DNA of 64,000 bases from Saccharum officinarum (Eukaryota > Streptophyta > Magnoliopsida > Poales > Poaceae): the NCBI GenBank assembly GCA_020631735.1, contig CM036167.1, positions 1,678,988 to 1,742,987 of the forward strand, in the 5' to 3' direction. A model generated the notes under the pieces. That model was given only the letters and a program-made list of their open reading frames with translations. It had not been told where the DNA came from and did no database searches. Both the position numbers and the translations under genes were made by a program. Below, one piece after another: positions 33,984 to 46,540 of the stretch; position 1 is the first letter of the stretch, and every line of letters begins with the position of its first letter.

Positions 33984-36470
33984 TGAAAGGTCCTTGTTTG
34001 GTTTTGGTAATTGAGTGACAATTTAGGTGGACTAATATGTGGTTATGTGAGATACACAGGAGATTAGTCCACATGTGATGGTGTCATGAAGGAGCTCATT
34101 GCATATGAGACATGACATGGAGTCATGTGACCAAGATGGAGAAGATCAAGATGAGGCTTGGCTCGAAGGACCGGTTGTGAAGGTGAAGGGCAAGTTGAGG
34201 CTTCGAAGCGAAGGACCATGTGATGGTGAAGCTTGGGCAAGACTTGGCGCCGACGGACCAATGCAACGGTGAAGAGCAAGTGAGGTCAAGATCGATGAAC
34301 CAATACGGTCACGTGATGATATGAAGTGAATCATATCATTTGTGATATGGTTGGTGCATGTGTTGCATCAATGTCGGAGGAGATGGAGTGGAATGCGCAA
34401 GGCAAAGGTATAACCTAGGGCATTTCCATTTCACCGGTCATAGGTGTGTAGAGAAGCTGATGACCGGGTTTAGGATAGATGGCCGTACTATTAAGAGGGG
34501 CAAACTTGTTTGCATATCGGTCATCTAGTGCCACTTGAGCGATCTAACTTTGCATACGCGTTAGGATCGAGTGGCGAGGCAAGTTGAGTGCCTAATTCCT
34601 TTGAAGAAAATGTTTGTGAAAATGCTAACACACGAGCACAAGGTGGTGATCACTTGTTGGTGTTGGCACATTTGCAAAGGTGGCGTTGGTCGCGCTGTGG
34701 TTTACGGGTAGAGAGGGGTTTGGTTCCTTTCTCTCTCCCGCCGAGCGTGCGAGCGCGGGATTCAGGCGATTTCGGGGAAGTGAAATGCCTATTTTCCATT
34801 GCGCCGGAAGTCGGAAAAGAAACGGAGGCGAACGCGGTCACGGAAGTGACAGGACGCTGCACCGGACGCCGCACCGGACGCTGCACCGGACGCGGTCACT
34901 GTGGACCAGCGCGTCCGGTCAGTGCAGCGCGGGCGTCAGGCGCGCGGGCTAGGGTTTGACACCGGCGCGTCCGGTGACCCACGGGACCGGCGCGTCCGGT
35001 CTGGCGAACAGCGGGTCACGAAGTCATCGGACGCGGTGCGCGTCCGGTGACACACCATCGGACGCGTCCGGTGGTCTCGGGCGCTTACTGGACTCGCACC
35101 GGACGCGGGTACTGTGGCGTCCGGTGGTTGCGAGGAGCGCGTCCGGTGATGTCTTCGCGCGCGCGGGAACTGTGCGCACCGGTGCGTCCGGTGGTTCGCA
35201 ACAGCGCGTCCGGTGTGTCGTTTGACCGTTGGCGCGCAGTGACCGTTGGAGGTTCTAACGGACGAATTTGAAATCGCTGGGGCACCGGACGCGGTTGAGC
35301 GCGTCCGGTCTGTTACGACCGGCGCGTCCGGTGCTCCCGCGGAAAAACGGACAAGTGGGGTAACGGCTCTATTTGACCGTGGGGTTATAAATAGACCTTG
35401 TGGCCGGCCTTGGCCGGTAGCTGAGCACACTTTAGCCTTGGTGGCTTGTGTGGTAGTGCTTGGGAGCCCTCTAACTCACTCATGCTTGATAGTGTTCATC
35501 GGATCGAGTGAGAGAGCGATTCTAGTGCGATTGCATCGTGAGGTTGCATCGAGTGGCACTAGGTGTTCGTGTTGCAAGCCGGTAGTGCTTGTTACTCTTG
35601 GAGGTTGCCACCTCCTAGACGGCTTGGTGGCTTGTGGCTCCGTCGAAGCTCGCAAGAAGATTGTGCGAGGCTCCGGAGAAGCTTTGTGAGGGGGATTGTG
35701 CTCACCCCGCGGGGATCGCGAAGAGCAACTCTAGTTGAGCGTGTCATTGAGCTACCACACTTTATGGTGGGTTCTTGCGGTGCCTTTTGAGAGGCTCGGT
35801 GTGTGACCGATTAGCCGCCGAACCACGAAGTGTTGGTCGACACAACGGGGACGTAGCTTGGTGGCGACCAAGTGAACCTCGGGAGAAAATCACCGTGTCA
35901 ACATTGTCTACTCTTCTCGGTGGTTTGCCTTCGTGCAACACAAGCTTGTATTTACTTTCATATATATACTTGTGCTTGTGTAGTTGCTCTCTTAACTAGT
36001 TTGCTTGTGTAGCTTGCTAGTTGTCTTCTTGCTTGTGTAGCTAGAAGCTTCCCTTTGCGTGACTAATTTGGTTTGTGTAACCTTGTTAGTCACATTGCTT
36101 AGTTTGTGTAGCTAAGTAGTTTGCGCTCTCTAATTTGGCTTGTGTAGTCTTGTTATTGAGCATTGCTAGTGAGCTTAGGCTTTGTGCGCTTTGCTTACTA
36201 GAATTGTGTAGGAGCTCCCTCTTGCTTGCAAAGTACTAGTGCATAGGTTTGTGTGACCTTGCTCTAGAATTGATTAGGTGAGCTCTTGGTAAGCTTAGCA
36301 CCTTAGTTGCTTAATTAGGATCTTTGCAAGGTGCTAGAGAACTTAGATAGAGGGGTGTAGTCTTGGCTAGACCGTTAAGTTTAATTCCGCATTTGTTTCG
36401 GTTAGCCAACGTGTTTAAGTTTTAGAAAGGACTATTCACCCCCCCTCTAGTCCGCCATCTCGACCTTACA
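33984..36470 (+). mobile_element. Inner solo LTR nested in the outer LTR
   Basis: It starts TGAAAGGTCCTTG, ends CATCTCGACCTTACA, with GAGGG duplicated at 33979-33983 and 36471-36475. It is 2487 bp with no gag-pol sequence. The last part contains ACTATTCACCCCCCCTCTAG, a signature shared with the inverse LTR at 57803-59697. The palindrome array is at 34861-35332. Reading frames here are accidental products of the GC-rich array. Confidence 0.87.
34861..35332. repeat. Cluster of ACCGGACGCGTCCGGT-like palindromes in the inner LTR
   Basis: About seventeen full or half copies at irregular spacing, including GACCGGCGCGTCCGGT and ATCGGACGCGTCCGGT forms. Confidence 0.85.
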
Positions 36471-37455
36471 GAGGGGTGTATAAATACATCCCCTCCACCT
36501 CTTTTAGAGGTCTCTTGCTCATTTGTTCAGCTGAGAAACACCTTTGGAGTGTAAGGGAGTGCAAGAGCTATAGTGAGGATAGTGATTTAAGAATCAAAGT
36601 TTGAGATTCCTCACTAGTGACAAGAGTATAGCAAGTGTGCATCCATCTTCTCATTAGGCTTGTTGTGGTCAAGTGAGAGTTCTAGCTTGTTACTCTTGGT
36701 GATCGCCATTACCTAGACGGTTTGGTGGTGATTGGGAGTTTGGTGATCATCAGACGAGATTGTGGGTGACCCAACTCAAGTTGTGAGCGGTTTTGGGTGA
36801 TTCGCCGCGACGGAGTGTCGAAGAATCAACCCGTAGAGAGCACTTGATCCTTGCGCGGATCAAGGGGGAGCTACACCCTTGCGCGGGTGCTGCAACGAGG
36901 ACTAGTGGAGAGTGACGACTATCCGTTATCTCGGCAAAACATCACCGTGTTCATAACCCTTACTTTCAAGCATTTACTTTCGTGTATTACTTTCATTGCT
37001 TGTTTACTTTCCTAGAATTACCATGCTAGTCCAGGATTGGAACTTAGGGTGCAAAACTTTTATCGGTAGAATCACAAGGAACACTAGTAGACACTAGGGG
37101 TGAAGTTTGCCTTGTAAGATTTAATTCTTGCAATTAATTTTTAGAAAAGCCCAATTCACTCCCTCTTGAGCATCTTGATCATTTCAGCACAGTTTATCTG
37201 TAAATGTCGAGACGAATCTTTTGAGCCTAGTTAGTCTATGATTGAATAAATTTTACCAAATAATAACGAAAAATGCTACAGAAACTTTACACACACTTTA
37301 CAACTATCTAAACACACCCTTATAATTAATCAAATTTATAAAGCTGTCCGAGTGTCCGTGTCTGATCGGAGCTTAGAGTGGAGTACAGTACCATTCATTT
37401 CGTCAATTCCGTTGTCGTAACTCGTAAGCCTTGTAGCCAAGGCAGTGAAGACGGA

Positions 37456-37895
37456 GATGCCAAGGCAATTTACGAGCCTGAGCATACTGGCCAGATAAAA
37501 CTGCGTCACAGCAAATTAGGCCTGGCCCTTGTTTAGTCCCCCAATTCTTCCCTAAATTTCACTATGTAAAAAGAAGATTCCCTGTCACATCAAAATGTCG
37601 GCAAATGCATGGAGTACTAAATGTTGATGAAATTAAAAACTAATTGCACAATTTTGTTGTACTTTGCGAGATGAACATTTTAAGCCTAGTTAGTCAAAAT
37701 TTGAATAATTTTTACCAAATACAAACAAAATGCTACAGGAATTCTGATACAGTGTTTTTCTCCCCAATTCACCGAACTAAACGAGGCCCTGGTTTAGATC
37801 AAAAACTTTTCATCTAAACTATCCCATCAAATTTTCAGATGCCAAGGCAATTTACGAGCCTGAGCATACTGGCTAGATAAAACTGCGTCACAGCA
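37456..37895. repeat. Local tandem duplication interrupted by a MITE
   Basis: A segment starting AGATGCCAAGGCAATTTACG at 37456 is repeated from about 37839. Each copy is followed by GGCCT(T/G)GTTTAGAT and CTTTTCATC, the left end of a Tourist-like MITE. In the first copy a second MITE (37525-37788) has jumped into that end. In the second copy the MITE end continues into the full element 37903-38243. Confidence 0.82.
37525..37788. mobile_element. Tourist-like MITE, same family as 624-887
   Basis: 264 bp with GCCCTTGTTTAGT and ACTAAACGAGGCC ends and CTG target duplications (37522-37524, 37789-37791). It is closely similar throughout to the elements at 624-887 and 49044-49307. Confidence 0.88.
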
Positions 37896-37902
37896 AAACT
37901 TA

Positions 37903-38243
37903 GGCCTTGTTTAGATAAAAAACTTTTCATCCAAACTATCTCATCAAATTTTGCGGTACATACATGGAGTATTAAATATAGACGAAAAAACTAATTACAC
38001 AGTTTACATGTAAATTACGAGACGAATATTTTGAGTTTAATTAGTCCGTGATTTGACACTAAAGTGCTACAGTAACAAATGTGCTAATGATGAATTAATT
38101 AGACTTAATAAATTCGTCTCGCGGTTTCCAAGAAAGCTATGTAATTAGTTTTTTTATTAGTATCCGAAAACCCTTTCCGACATCGTACGAAACATCCGAT
38201 ATAACATTCTTAAAAAAAAACTTTTCGTATCTAAAAAAAGGCC
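37903..38243. mobile_element. Tourist-like MITE
   Basis: 341 bp starting GGCCTTGTTTAGATAAAAAAC and ending TATCTAAAAAAAGGCC, with TTA at 37900-37902 and 38244-38246. It is related to 3358-3696. Confidence 0.87.
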
Positions 38244-38536
38244 TTAAAGAACAACGATCTGTGCTGTGCGAATCCAAGGAAGCGCTAGTGCATTCTCCTC
38301 TCAAAATCCAACAGGCATCTAGCAAGGCCGTGTATCGCTACAGGAACCTCACATGTTTCATGAGGCCGACAAAAGAACCACATTATCGACACTAGTACCA
38401 AGAAATTGGTGCCCGCATTTTAAGTTCTCAATCTGAAATACTTTTCAATTCATAAAAACATTCACTACCAGACTCGTGCACAGTGTACAGTGCACGGGAA
38501 TAAGGAGAAAAGACTTCCCGATTCAAAAAAAAAACA

Positions 38537-38768
38537 TTCACTACTAGACTCGTGTTGGTCAACTTTTTTAAGTTTATAACTAGGGTTTTAGAAGATATTA
38601 GCAACATTTGTATCTCCAAATAAGGTTATTATACAAATATATTCAACGATCTAATGATAGTACTTATATATCGTAAATGTTAATATTTTTAATATATATT
38701 TGGTTAAAGTTAAAAATATTGACTTCTCGAGAAGCGAGAATAACACTTTTTATGTGATGAAGGGAGTA
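38537..38768. mobile_element. Stowaway MITE fragment
   Basis: The right end ATGAAGGGAGTA and the typical interior TTGGTCAACTTTTTTAAG, ATTTGTATCTCC and GACTTCTCGAGAAGCGAG are present. The left terminus is missing or diverged. A 26 bp sequence ACATTCACTAC(C/T)AGACTCGTG is repeated just upstream (38458 and 38535). Confidence 0.65.
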
Positions 38769-38769
38769 T

Positions 38770-39249
38770 TGCACATTAACTTATGCTAGCATGCTACTGC
38801 ACTAGGTATACACTAGTATATGAACCATTTTCAAAGACAGGCATTTTCTTTTAACAAATGCATGTAGCCCGTCTATCTTTGTCAAAATGTTTTGTGTTAA
38901 TTGTCATTTATAGAGACGAATGATTGATTAGACCTTCTCTACAAATCCATTAACGGAGATAGACACATTAAGATAAGGCGGATGTCTTAAGAGGCCTCAC
39001 CTATTTACTCCCTACTGATACTACCAATATACTGTATATCCCCTTTGTGACTTTGAATATGTCAGATGTGTTGACTCTGGCAATCGAGATCATTGTATAA
39101 CGCATAGGGAATCAAAAGGTAGCACATGGGACATATATTTATACTGGTTCAGGTACGTGGTACACTTCTTCCAGTTGGAAGTAGATCTCTTATCTCGTAT
39201 GCTTGAGTTATCTTTTCACCTTAGGTACTGAGTTATCTTTTCAAAAACA
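38770..39249. other. AT-rich spacer
   Basis: I see no gene or complete element. Part of 39060-39180 looks like LTR sequence but cannot be assigned. Confidence 0.4.
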
Positions 39250-39620
39250 TTTTTCATTTACATCTCACTATGTTTCTAGGTCCAATGCATATGCAAAGTT
39301 AGTTCAAACCTAGTGGCACTTAGATAACTTTTTTGCTTTAGAATTCCCCTCTTAACATATTATGGCTACCTATTCCAAACCTAACCACACACTCTATTGC
39401 GTCTCGGCCGGTAAAATGAAAACTCCTAGCATATACCTTTGGCTTCGGGCTTGTTTTCATCTCTCCAAGTGTGAGCTTGCTCCATATGGCTTGATCACCC
39501 TTCGTCTATCGCTTAACCTTGGTCACCACCTTGTTGTGGATCCTAGCTCAATCACAACTCAATTGAAAGCATCAGTCCACTAGTTGTCACTCGATGCCAA
39601 AACCAAACATAGGGCTTTCA
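39250..39620 (-). mobile_element. Truncated LTR fragment
   Basis: The right end ACCAAACATAGGG then CTTTCA is the inverse of an LTR start. The body matches the style of the solo LTR at 57803-59697, including CCTAGTGGCACTTAGATAAC and GCCGGTAAAATGAAAA. The other LTR end is absent. Confidence 0.6.
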
Positions 39621-41384
39621 CCAACCCAGAAATTAGGATGGTTTCTAATCAAAGAAGATAGAGGAAGAAATGATTTTTTGATAAGAAACTATATGTATAC
39701 AGAACCAAGATATGAAGAGATATGATAAGTGATAATAAAAAAGAAGACACATAGTTAGAAAAAATCTTATTTTAAACAAATTGTCCATTCAATATTATGT
39801 TTTTTTGTGTCGTGTTTATATAATTTAACAGGCACAAAAACTAGGTATTATTTTAGCATTGACTGCCTTTAGACAATCTGAAAACTAAATCCAAGGGCTA
39901 ATTTGGAAGAAGGGGGAGGCACACCATGAGGAACTAATAATTATTCAAATTATTTTCTCATGGATTTTACCCTGGAAAAAGGTAGGAATCCCAAGAGGAT
40001 TTGAGTTTCAAAATGGGCCTAAGAATAGAGATCCGGCCCAGGGTAAGTCCTAACAAACAACTATGCGTTGATCAGCCCGCCTACTCAGGCAGCCCATATG
40101 CAGGTTGAGCATGATGGTCCAGGTCAAGATTCGGCCCAGTTGAGGGGCAAAATGAGTAATCGACCTTTCCGGTTCGTTTTGATGGGCCTAATCCCGCCCA
40201 TCTAGGAATAATTCTGGGCTCAGGTGTGCTGCCTCAGTTCAGGAGTACTATCCAAGTAGCCATCGCAATCGTGGAGAGCGAGACTTGAAAACGTCGGCGG
40301 ATTCACCACGGTAGCCGATCTTCACATGGACATGGGGAACGCCGGTGCTGGAGACAAGCGTAGCATTGTGCAGTTGTGGCTATCACACTACCAGTACAGT
40401 GTCCCCATTGATTTATGCATTGGATCCAGTGTAGTGTGTTTCCCAGTTCCATTTCCATCAGAGACTCCAGAGTTGCTACTATAGCAAGCTGACTGACGAA
40501 AGATTGAAAGCCCTGCTCTCGGTTCAGGACTGAAAACTCAGGAGGAGGGCATCGTAGCGCTACAAGGAGAGACGAGGCATGTTGCTTTGAGCAATACAGT
40601 CTGACGCATGGCACTGCGTGATCGCGTCATTCAGAAGCAAATACTTCTCCTACAACGAACGGACGAACGACACACGGCGTTCGCAGCAATGCCCAGCAGA
40701 CGACACGAGGATCAATTGCAGCTGCAGAGCCTCCGAGTCCGTGCCAACTGTGCAGAAATGACACCGAAATTGGAGTGGCATAATTATCGCCAAAGCGCGC
40801 TCCGGATCCGGAGAATCAGCAAAGAGGAGTCCCTGATTAACGGAGCCATGTCGTGCTCGTGGATGCCCCGGCCTCCGACAGGACGAACCTCTCGATCGTC
40901 GTCATCGGAGCACCACCAAACGATCATGGACCTGGACCAAACACCAAACCCTGGGCACCGCGCACGCCACTACGACGAGTCAAAACCGTTGCGCGTGGGA
41001 ATCCTCCACTGGCAGCGCCTGCAGAGCCCACAGTCACCGAGCGCCAAGAAGCTGAACTGACCGGCCACCGCCCAGGGGCAGCTCGGTCATTCCGCCGCCA
41101 CCGTGGTCGTGGTTCCGCCCCCAACTCTCAACTCCACTCCACGGCCGCGGCGCTAGCAGCCACTCACCATCATCACTCGCCGCCGCGCGCACCACCCTCT
41201 CCAGTCTCCACCCCGCCCTACCCTTTTTAAAACTACGACCGAGCTGCCGGGCGAATCCACCGCCTCCGCCGGCGCGCGCCTCCCTCCTCTCCCCATGGGG
41301 CCCCGCGCCCGAGCCGGCACCGCTTCGCCCACCGGCCGGTGCGCGCGCCGTAGATAGATCCCACGAGCGTCGCGATCAGATCCG
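39621..41384. other. Intergenic region and promoter of the polygalacturonase gene
   Basis: 39621-40250 is AT-rich to mixed and without recognised elements. 40300-41100 has overlapping frames without domains. The last 300 bases become GC-rich, with a weak TATA-like TTTTTAAAAC near 41223-41232 and the start codon at 41385. Confidence 0.45.
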
Positions 41385-44300
41385 ATGCTGGAGACCGCCG
41401 CCGCCTCCCCCCGCGCCGCGGCCGCGGCAGTCGCCGCTGTGGCGGCGCCGGCCGTTTCCTCCCCGCGGCGGGGTGGAGGCGCCGCGCACCACCACCGGCG
41501 GTGGGGGCCGGCATCGTTCAGGGCTTACCTGATCGCGCTCTGGCTGGTGGGCTTCGCGCTCGTCATCCTGTGGCAGAGGACCTCCGTGGGCCGCGTGCGG
41601 CTCTACACGCGCCCGCCGATGCCGAAGCGCACCGCGGCGTCTTTGTCTTTGGGGCAGTGGGTGGCCTCCCCGCCCGTCTACGATCTGAGGGAGTTTGGGG
41701 CAGTCGGGGACGGGCGGACTGTTAACACGGCCGCGTTCGAGTCTGCCATCGCGGCGATCGCTGAGAGGGGCGGAGGCAGGCTCACCGTCCCCGTCGGGCG
41801 GTGGCTCACCGCGCCGTTCAACCTCACCAGCCACATGACTCTCTTCCTCGCCGCTGGCGCTGAGATCCTAGGGATTCAGGTGAGACATTAGCTGCTATTT
41901 GCATCAGCTTTCTTTGGCTAAAGACGCTGCTCTCTGATCTTTAGTCAATTCGGATTCGTTTGTGCAAGTATGTACTCTGGGAAGTGAAAACCGAAAAAGA
42001 ATTCTGCTACTGCAATCATATTAAGTCAAGGACATTTTATAAGTAATGGCAACCAGTGATCCTTGCATGAAACGATTAGTTCATCATCAATCTAGGGAGT
42101 AATGCAAATACTACGCAGTTTAATGAGATTATATTAGTAATTACCTGTGTTGCTGAGCAGGACAGGCAAATACTTCTTTACACAAATAGTTTCTTTTAAA
42201 ATTGTATCAGAAGTTCCTGCCAAGTTTATCGCTAAAATAACTGTCTAGTGGTGTCATTTTCAATTAAGCTGCAAGATTTGCAGAAGAATTAATTTGACAT
42301 TTGAGCAAGGATTCACTTGAACACTGAAGTTATCCGCATGTCAAAGTTAGTCTGATAACCAAAGACCATGGTGGTTAGTCCCAACATGATGTTTTGTTTT
42401 TTTGGGTCAGTTCTGACTTGCTTTCAAATAAATTTGTTGGTCTCTGCTTTTATGCAGTAGTCAGGTTCAAGTCAAGCTACATTTACTTAATGTTTTCATG
42501 CTTTATCTACCAAGTTGTTTTGTACACTTTATTTCATTTGCTTCTGCTGTTATTTGTCAATTGTCCTGGACCAAATGAAGGGAAAAAAAGTCCACATGTA
42601 CATGACATCATTCAATTATTCAAATAAGTATAGAGTTGACCTATTTACTTGCATTATAAGTGGTGATTGGCCAGGAAACTATGTTTTTTTATGTATTTTG
42701 TTACCTTTTACTCCAACAAAGAAATTACACTGATACCTCTTTTGTTTTTTTATAAAATTCTCTTGACCTTAGGCAAAGCACGTTGAGAGTTTCTTACGTG
42801 TTATTTTACTGGTACCTTTTTCAGTTTGGTGCACTTATTTACCAATTGAGTTAACATTGGCGACTTCTTTATGTTACTTATTATATCCAAGGATGAAAGG
42901 TATTGGCCATTAATGTCTCCATTACCATCATACGGCTATGGAAGAGAGCACAAGGGACCTCGATATGGGAGCCTTATACATGGCCAAGACCTGAAGGATG
43001 TGACTATAACAGGTAGGTTGTGTATTTTTGTTCCTTTTTTTCTTATTCATATGGAAAATGCTAAATTGATTCCAGCTTGTATACATGTTCTACCATACAA
43101 AAACATAGGAAGCTCTAAAAGCTTTTGAAACTAAATTTGATACTTATTTCATGGAAACACCTAATCTCAAGTCGTACTTGAATTAAGTGAATTAATTTGA
43201 CCTCGAGCAGTGCATTCATTGTAAGAATAAAAGTGTGGATCTGATGAGGATATGCCAAATATAGCTAAATATCATGACTCATCTGTTAGAGAAGTGAATG
43301 TTGGCATTATTGCTTGTTTCTCTTCTGCAGTCTCATTTTCATGAAATTGTAATGATATTTCAGTTGACTCTTCTGCAAAATAGGTCATAATGGTACCATA
43401 AATGGACAAGGTCAAAGTTGGTGGGTAAAATTTCGGAGAAAACTCCTTAATCACACAAGGGGTCCTCTGGTGCAGCTCATGCGATCAAGTGATATTATCA
43501 TTTCTAATATCACTCTTCGTGATTCTCCCTTCTGGACTCTTCACACGTATGACTGCAAGAATGTTACTATATCAGAAACCACCATCTTGGCTCCAATTGC
43601 TGGAGCTCCAAATACTGATGGAATAGATCCAGGTTACTCCTAATGCTTGCAATTTTTTCTGATTATTGAACTTTATTCATTTCATTTATAGCTGCATCCT
43701 GTAGGTTGTATTGTAATCTAGATTCCACTAAACATTTCAGCAACAATAGGAGCCCAAGGAACCTGCACTGCATGTCCATGTTCTCTTGGAGCCTATTTTT
43801 TAAGTTTATGCTTCATTAATCAATCTCTTTGTTATTCTTGATGTATACGCAGATTCTTGTGAAAACGTGGTGATAAAAAATTGTTACATTTCTGTTGGTG
43901 ATGATGGGATAGCCATAAAGAGTGGTTGGGATCAATATGGAATTGCTTATGGCCGTCCATCTGCTAACATTGCTATTCAGAATGTTGTAATCCGCTCTAT
44001 GGTCAGGTAAGATATAAGAATAAGATCGTTTGCTTAGGCTGTTTCTTTTTGCTTTATAACATATGTATGTATGATGTGTTTTGAAATATCATTGGCTAGT
44101 GTATGACGCTTCTTGTCATGAATATAATATTAAAGAGTTGCTGCGAGTTTATTAGATATTTTGTATATTTCTGATACATACTACTTGCTGGCTATTTGTT
44201 CTTTGTTACAGATGCATTATACGTACTAGGATCATTTATTTGTCTAGACTAGAACTAGTTACATAAGGCATTTTGTGTTCATTGTTGGTTTATCTTTCAT

Positions 44301-44912
44301 GATCTGGAAATCAATCAACACCACTATTCAAACTTTAATAAACCAATGTGATTGTATGTTTGATCTCTTTTGTGTTCTGTGGGCAGTGCTGGAGTATCCA
44401 TTGGAAGCGAGATGTCTGGTGGTGTCTCGAATGTTTTGGTAGAGAATGTTCATGTCTGGGATTCACGGCGAGGCGTGAGGATAAAGACTGCGCCTGGAAG
44501 AGGGGCCTATGTAACCAACATCATGTACCGGAACATAACCTTGGAAAATGTACGTGTCGGTATAGTGATAAAGACAGACTACAACGAGCACCCAGATGAA
44601 GGCTTCGACCCAAAGGCTGTGCCCACCATCGGGAATATTTCTTACACCTCAATCCATGGGCATCGTGTGCGAGTACCTGTCAGGATACAGGGAAGTGCAG
44701 AGATCCCTGTGAAGAATGTTACCTTCCATGACATGTCAATTGGTATAGTAGACAAGAAGCACCATGTTTTCCAGTGCTCCTTCGTCCAGGGGCAGGTCAT
44801 TGGCTATGTTTTCCCCGTGCCTTGCAAGAACCTGGACCTGTATGACGAGCGGCGTGAGCTGGTTAAACAATCAACGTTGCAGAATATCTCTGATATCGAC
44901 TACAGTTTTTGA
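41385..44912 (+). CDS. Membrane-anchored GH28 polygalacturonase-like protein
   Basis: GH28 enzymes cut homogalacturonan in the cell wall. Five exons join in frame by GT-AG junctions: 41385-41879, 42892-43012, 43384-43632, 43853-44006 and 44387-44912, giving 514 residues. A basic N-terminal tail is followed by a single hydrophobic segment (FRAYLIALWLVGFALVILW, about 46-64), predicting a type II Golgi or plasma-membrane protein. YDLREFGAVGDG opens the beta-helix. Catalytic signatures are NTDGIDPD, VGDDGIAIKSG and RIKTAPGRGAY. The usual GHG motif is replaced by GVSIGSEM, as in the plant clade of uncharacterised GH28 proteins with this anchor, so exo activity or weak activity is possible. Several NxT/S sites are present. 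The first intron is about 1 kb. Confidence 0.95.
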
Positions 44913-45430
44913 CAGGGGCGTTTGATCCCAATGTACTATTGCTGTAGGTGTATTCAGTATTCACAGCTATCATAGTCCTTTCCAACACATTTAGAAGCAA
45001 ATTTTTGGGTAGGTTTTACACCTTTCGCCTCTCAGGCATGTATTTAAGGAGGATCGACTTGTCCATACTGTCTCGTAGAGAGACGCCAGGAATGTTGCCT
45101 TTTCACATTTTGATCACTATTATTACAAACTAACTCGGTTACACAGCTGACAGTACACTTTTGATAGTGTTTACTGTTCACGGCAGCATACACTTATACC
45201 CTCCCTTTTTCAACAGATGTGGATGTATATGTATTATGTCAAGTTGTGTTCAAGAAGCTCGATTTGTCATGATGGCTTCAAAAGAAATGGATATTCATGC
45301 TGAAAACTGCTTTAGCAAAGCAATAGCAAGAACAAACAGTGATGTTTGAATTAAGCCAGAAAAGACGTCTTGTACATGGGTAAAGTTTCAACGCATTCTT
45401 GTACCGTATCCTTTTATTTGATTTTTATTT
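44913..45430. other. 3' flank of the polygalacturonase-like gene
   Basis: Probably 3' UTR and downstream sequence. No repeat or further gene is recognised. Confidence 0.45.
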
Positions 45431-46540
45431 ACGGAACGACTAGCGACGCCCCAGCTGCTCTGTCTCCCTTGGGGCCAGCGACGACGCAGAGGATGGATGG
45501 AGTGTGGCAGCAGCGCGCAGAGGACAAGAGCACACGTGTTTCGGGACAGAGCTTCTGGGCGTGGATCTCGGTGGCAAAGTGAAGCTCGTCGGCGATGCGG
45601 AGCTCTGTAGCGCGTAGAAGGCAAGATGGGACGCGGTGACGACGCAGAGAACGGAAAGGGGAGGGCGGCAGTGGCGCGCAGAGGGCGGGGTGGGCGCGCG
45701 GCGACGACGCAGAGGACGGGTGGGGGCAACGGCGGCGGCGTGCAAAGGATATTGGCTTCCGCACGGACGCCCTTGGGGCCACCGCTGTAAGATCGGCGAT
45801 ATACTGATGAAGCATGCCCGTATTACTATTCAATCATGTATAATATCGTTGTTGCAACATCGGCGATGTACTATTAAAATATGTCCAGATTACTGTTGAA
45901 ACATGTATAATATCGTTATTGCAATATCCGTAAATACAACACCTGCAACATGCGCCTGAAGCACCTACAACATATTCTCGAAACACTTGAAACATAGGTT
46001 TTCAGAGCAACATCTCCTTGCAACACAACACCTGCAACATGCGCTTGAAGCACGTGCAACATACGCTCGAAACACCTGAAACACGCTTGCAACATAGGCT
46101 TTTCAGAGCAACATCTTCTGCTTGGGCAAACAAAGGCTCATCGACTAGCAGAACTTGACGGCGGTGCGTGGAGCTCAATGGTGGCACGGATATTGGTGGC
46201 GTGGAGCTCACCGGTGGCGCAGATCTCGGCAGCATGGAGCTCGCCGGCAACACGAAGCTTGGCAGCGCGCAAAAAGGCGACGTCGCACGGAGCTGGGCGA
46301 CAATGTGCAGAGGGTAGGGTGGGGCGGGTGTGACAATGCAGAGGACAGGTGAGGGCGGAGGAGGCGCCATGGAGAGGGCGGGGTGGGGCACGGCCATGAC
46401 GCAGTGGATTGGTGGGAGCGGCGGCGGTAGTGCTCAGATGACCCGTGCATTTCGGAACCGAGCGGCCGTCCGTTCGGACGCTCGGGCCGTATCATTATCG
46501 TTTTACTTACTGTGGAGCCTGTCTTCGAAATTATCCATGT
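45431..46540. mobile_element. Decayed DNA-transposon-like segment with GTTGCA/GTTTCA repeats
   Basis: Two GC-rich blocks (about 45440-45790 and 46140-46460) with GACGACGCAGAGGA-like units flank an AT-richer tract (about 45800-46130). The tract is made of degenerate GCAACATGCGC and GAAACACCTGAAACA units. The inverse of the same vocabulary is seen at 59790-60190. I could not find termini or a target duplication, so the class is open. A MULE is my best guess. Confidence 0.45.

Larger units (their letters stand above)
33074..37186 (+). mobile_element. Outer solo LTR, itself interrupted
   Basis: It starts TGAAAGCATCTAGG, ends CTTGATCATTTCA, and has the 5 bp target duplication GCACA (33069-33073, 37187-37191). 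Removing the inner LTR leaves 1621 bp. No protein-coding retrotransposon domains are present, so recombination to a solo LTR is the simplest reading. It carries an array of CGGACGCG-type palindromes at 33515-33936. Confidence 0.85.
32962..37319. mobile_element. Tourist-like MITE split in two by nested solo LTRs
   Basis: The left half is 32962-33073 (start GGAAGTGTTTAGTTAC) and the right half 37187-37319 (end CTATCTAAACACACCC). TTA flanks both ends (32959-32961, 37320-37322). The join is at GCACA, the target duplication of the LTR that interrupts it. Without the insert the MITE is about 240 bp. Confidence 0.88.

Noticed and set aside
33515..35332. CGGACGCG repeat clusters as a CRISPR-like or satellite array
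   Set aside because: Spacing is irregular, units are palindromes and half-sites, and they lie inside LTRs with clear ends and target duplications in a plant genome.
34588..35689. Several frames of 75-165 codons in the inner LTR
   Set aside because: They translate the palindrome array in different frames and have no domain similarity.
40303..40614. 103-codon minus-strand frame upstream of the polygalacturonase gene
   Set aside because: No domain, no splice context and competing frames on the other strand.
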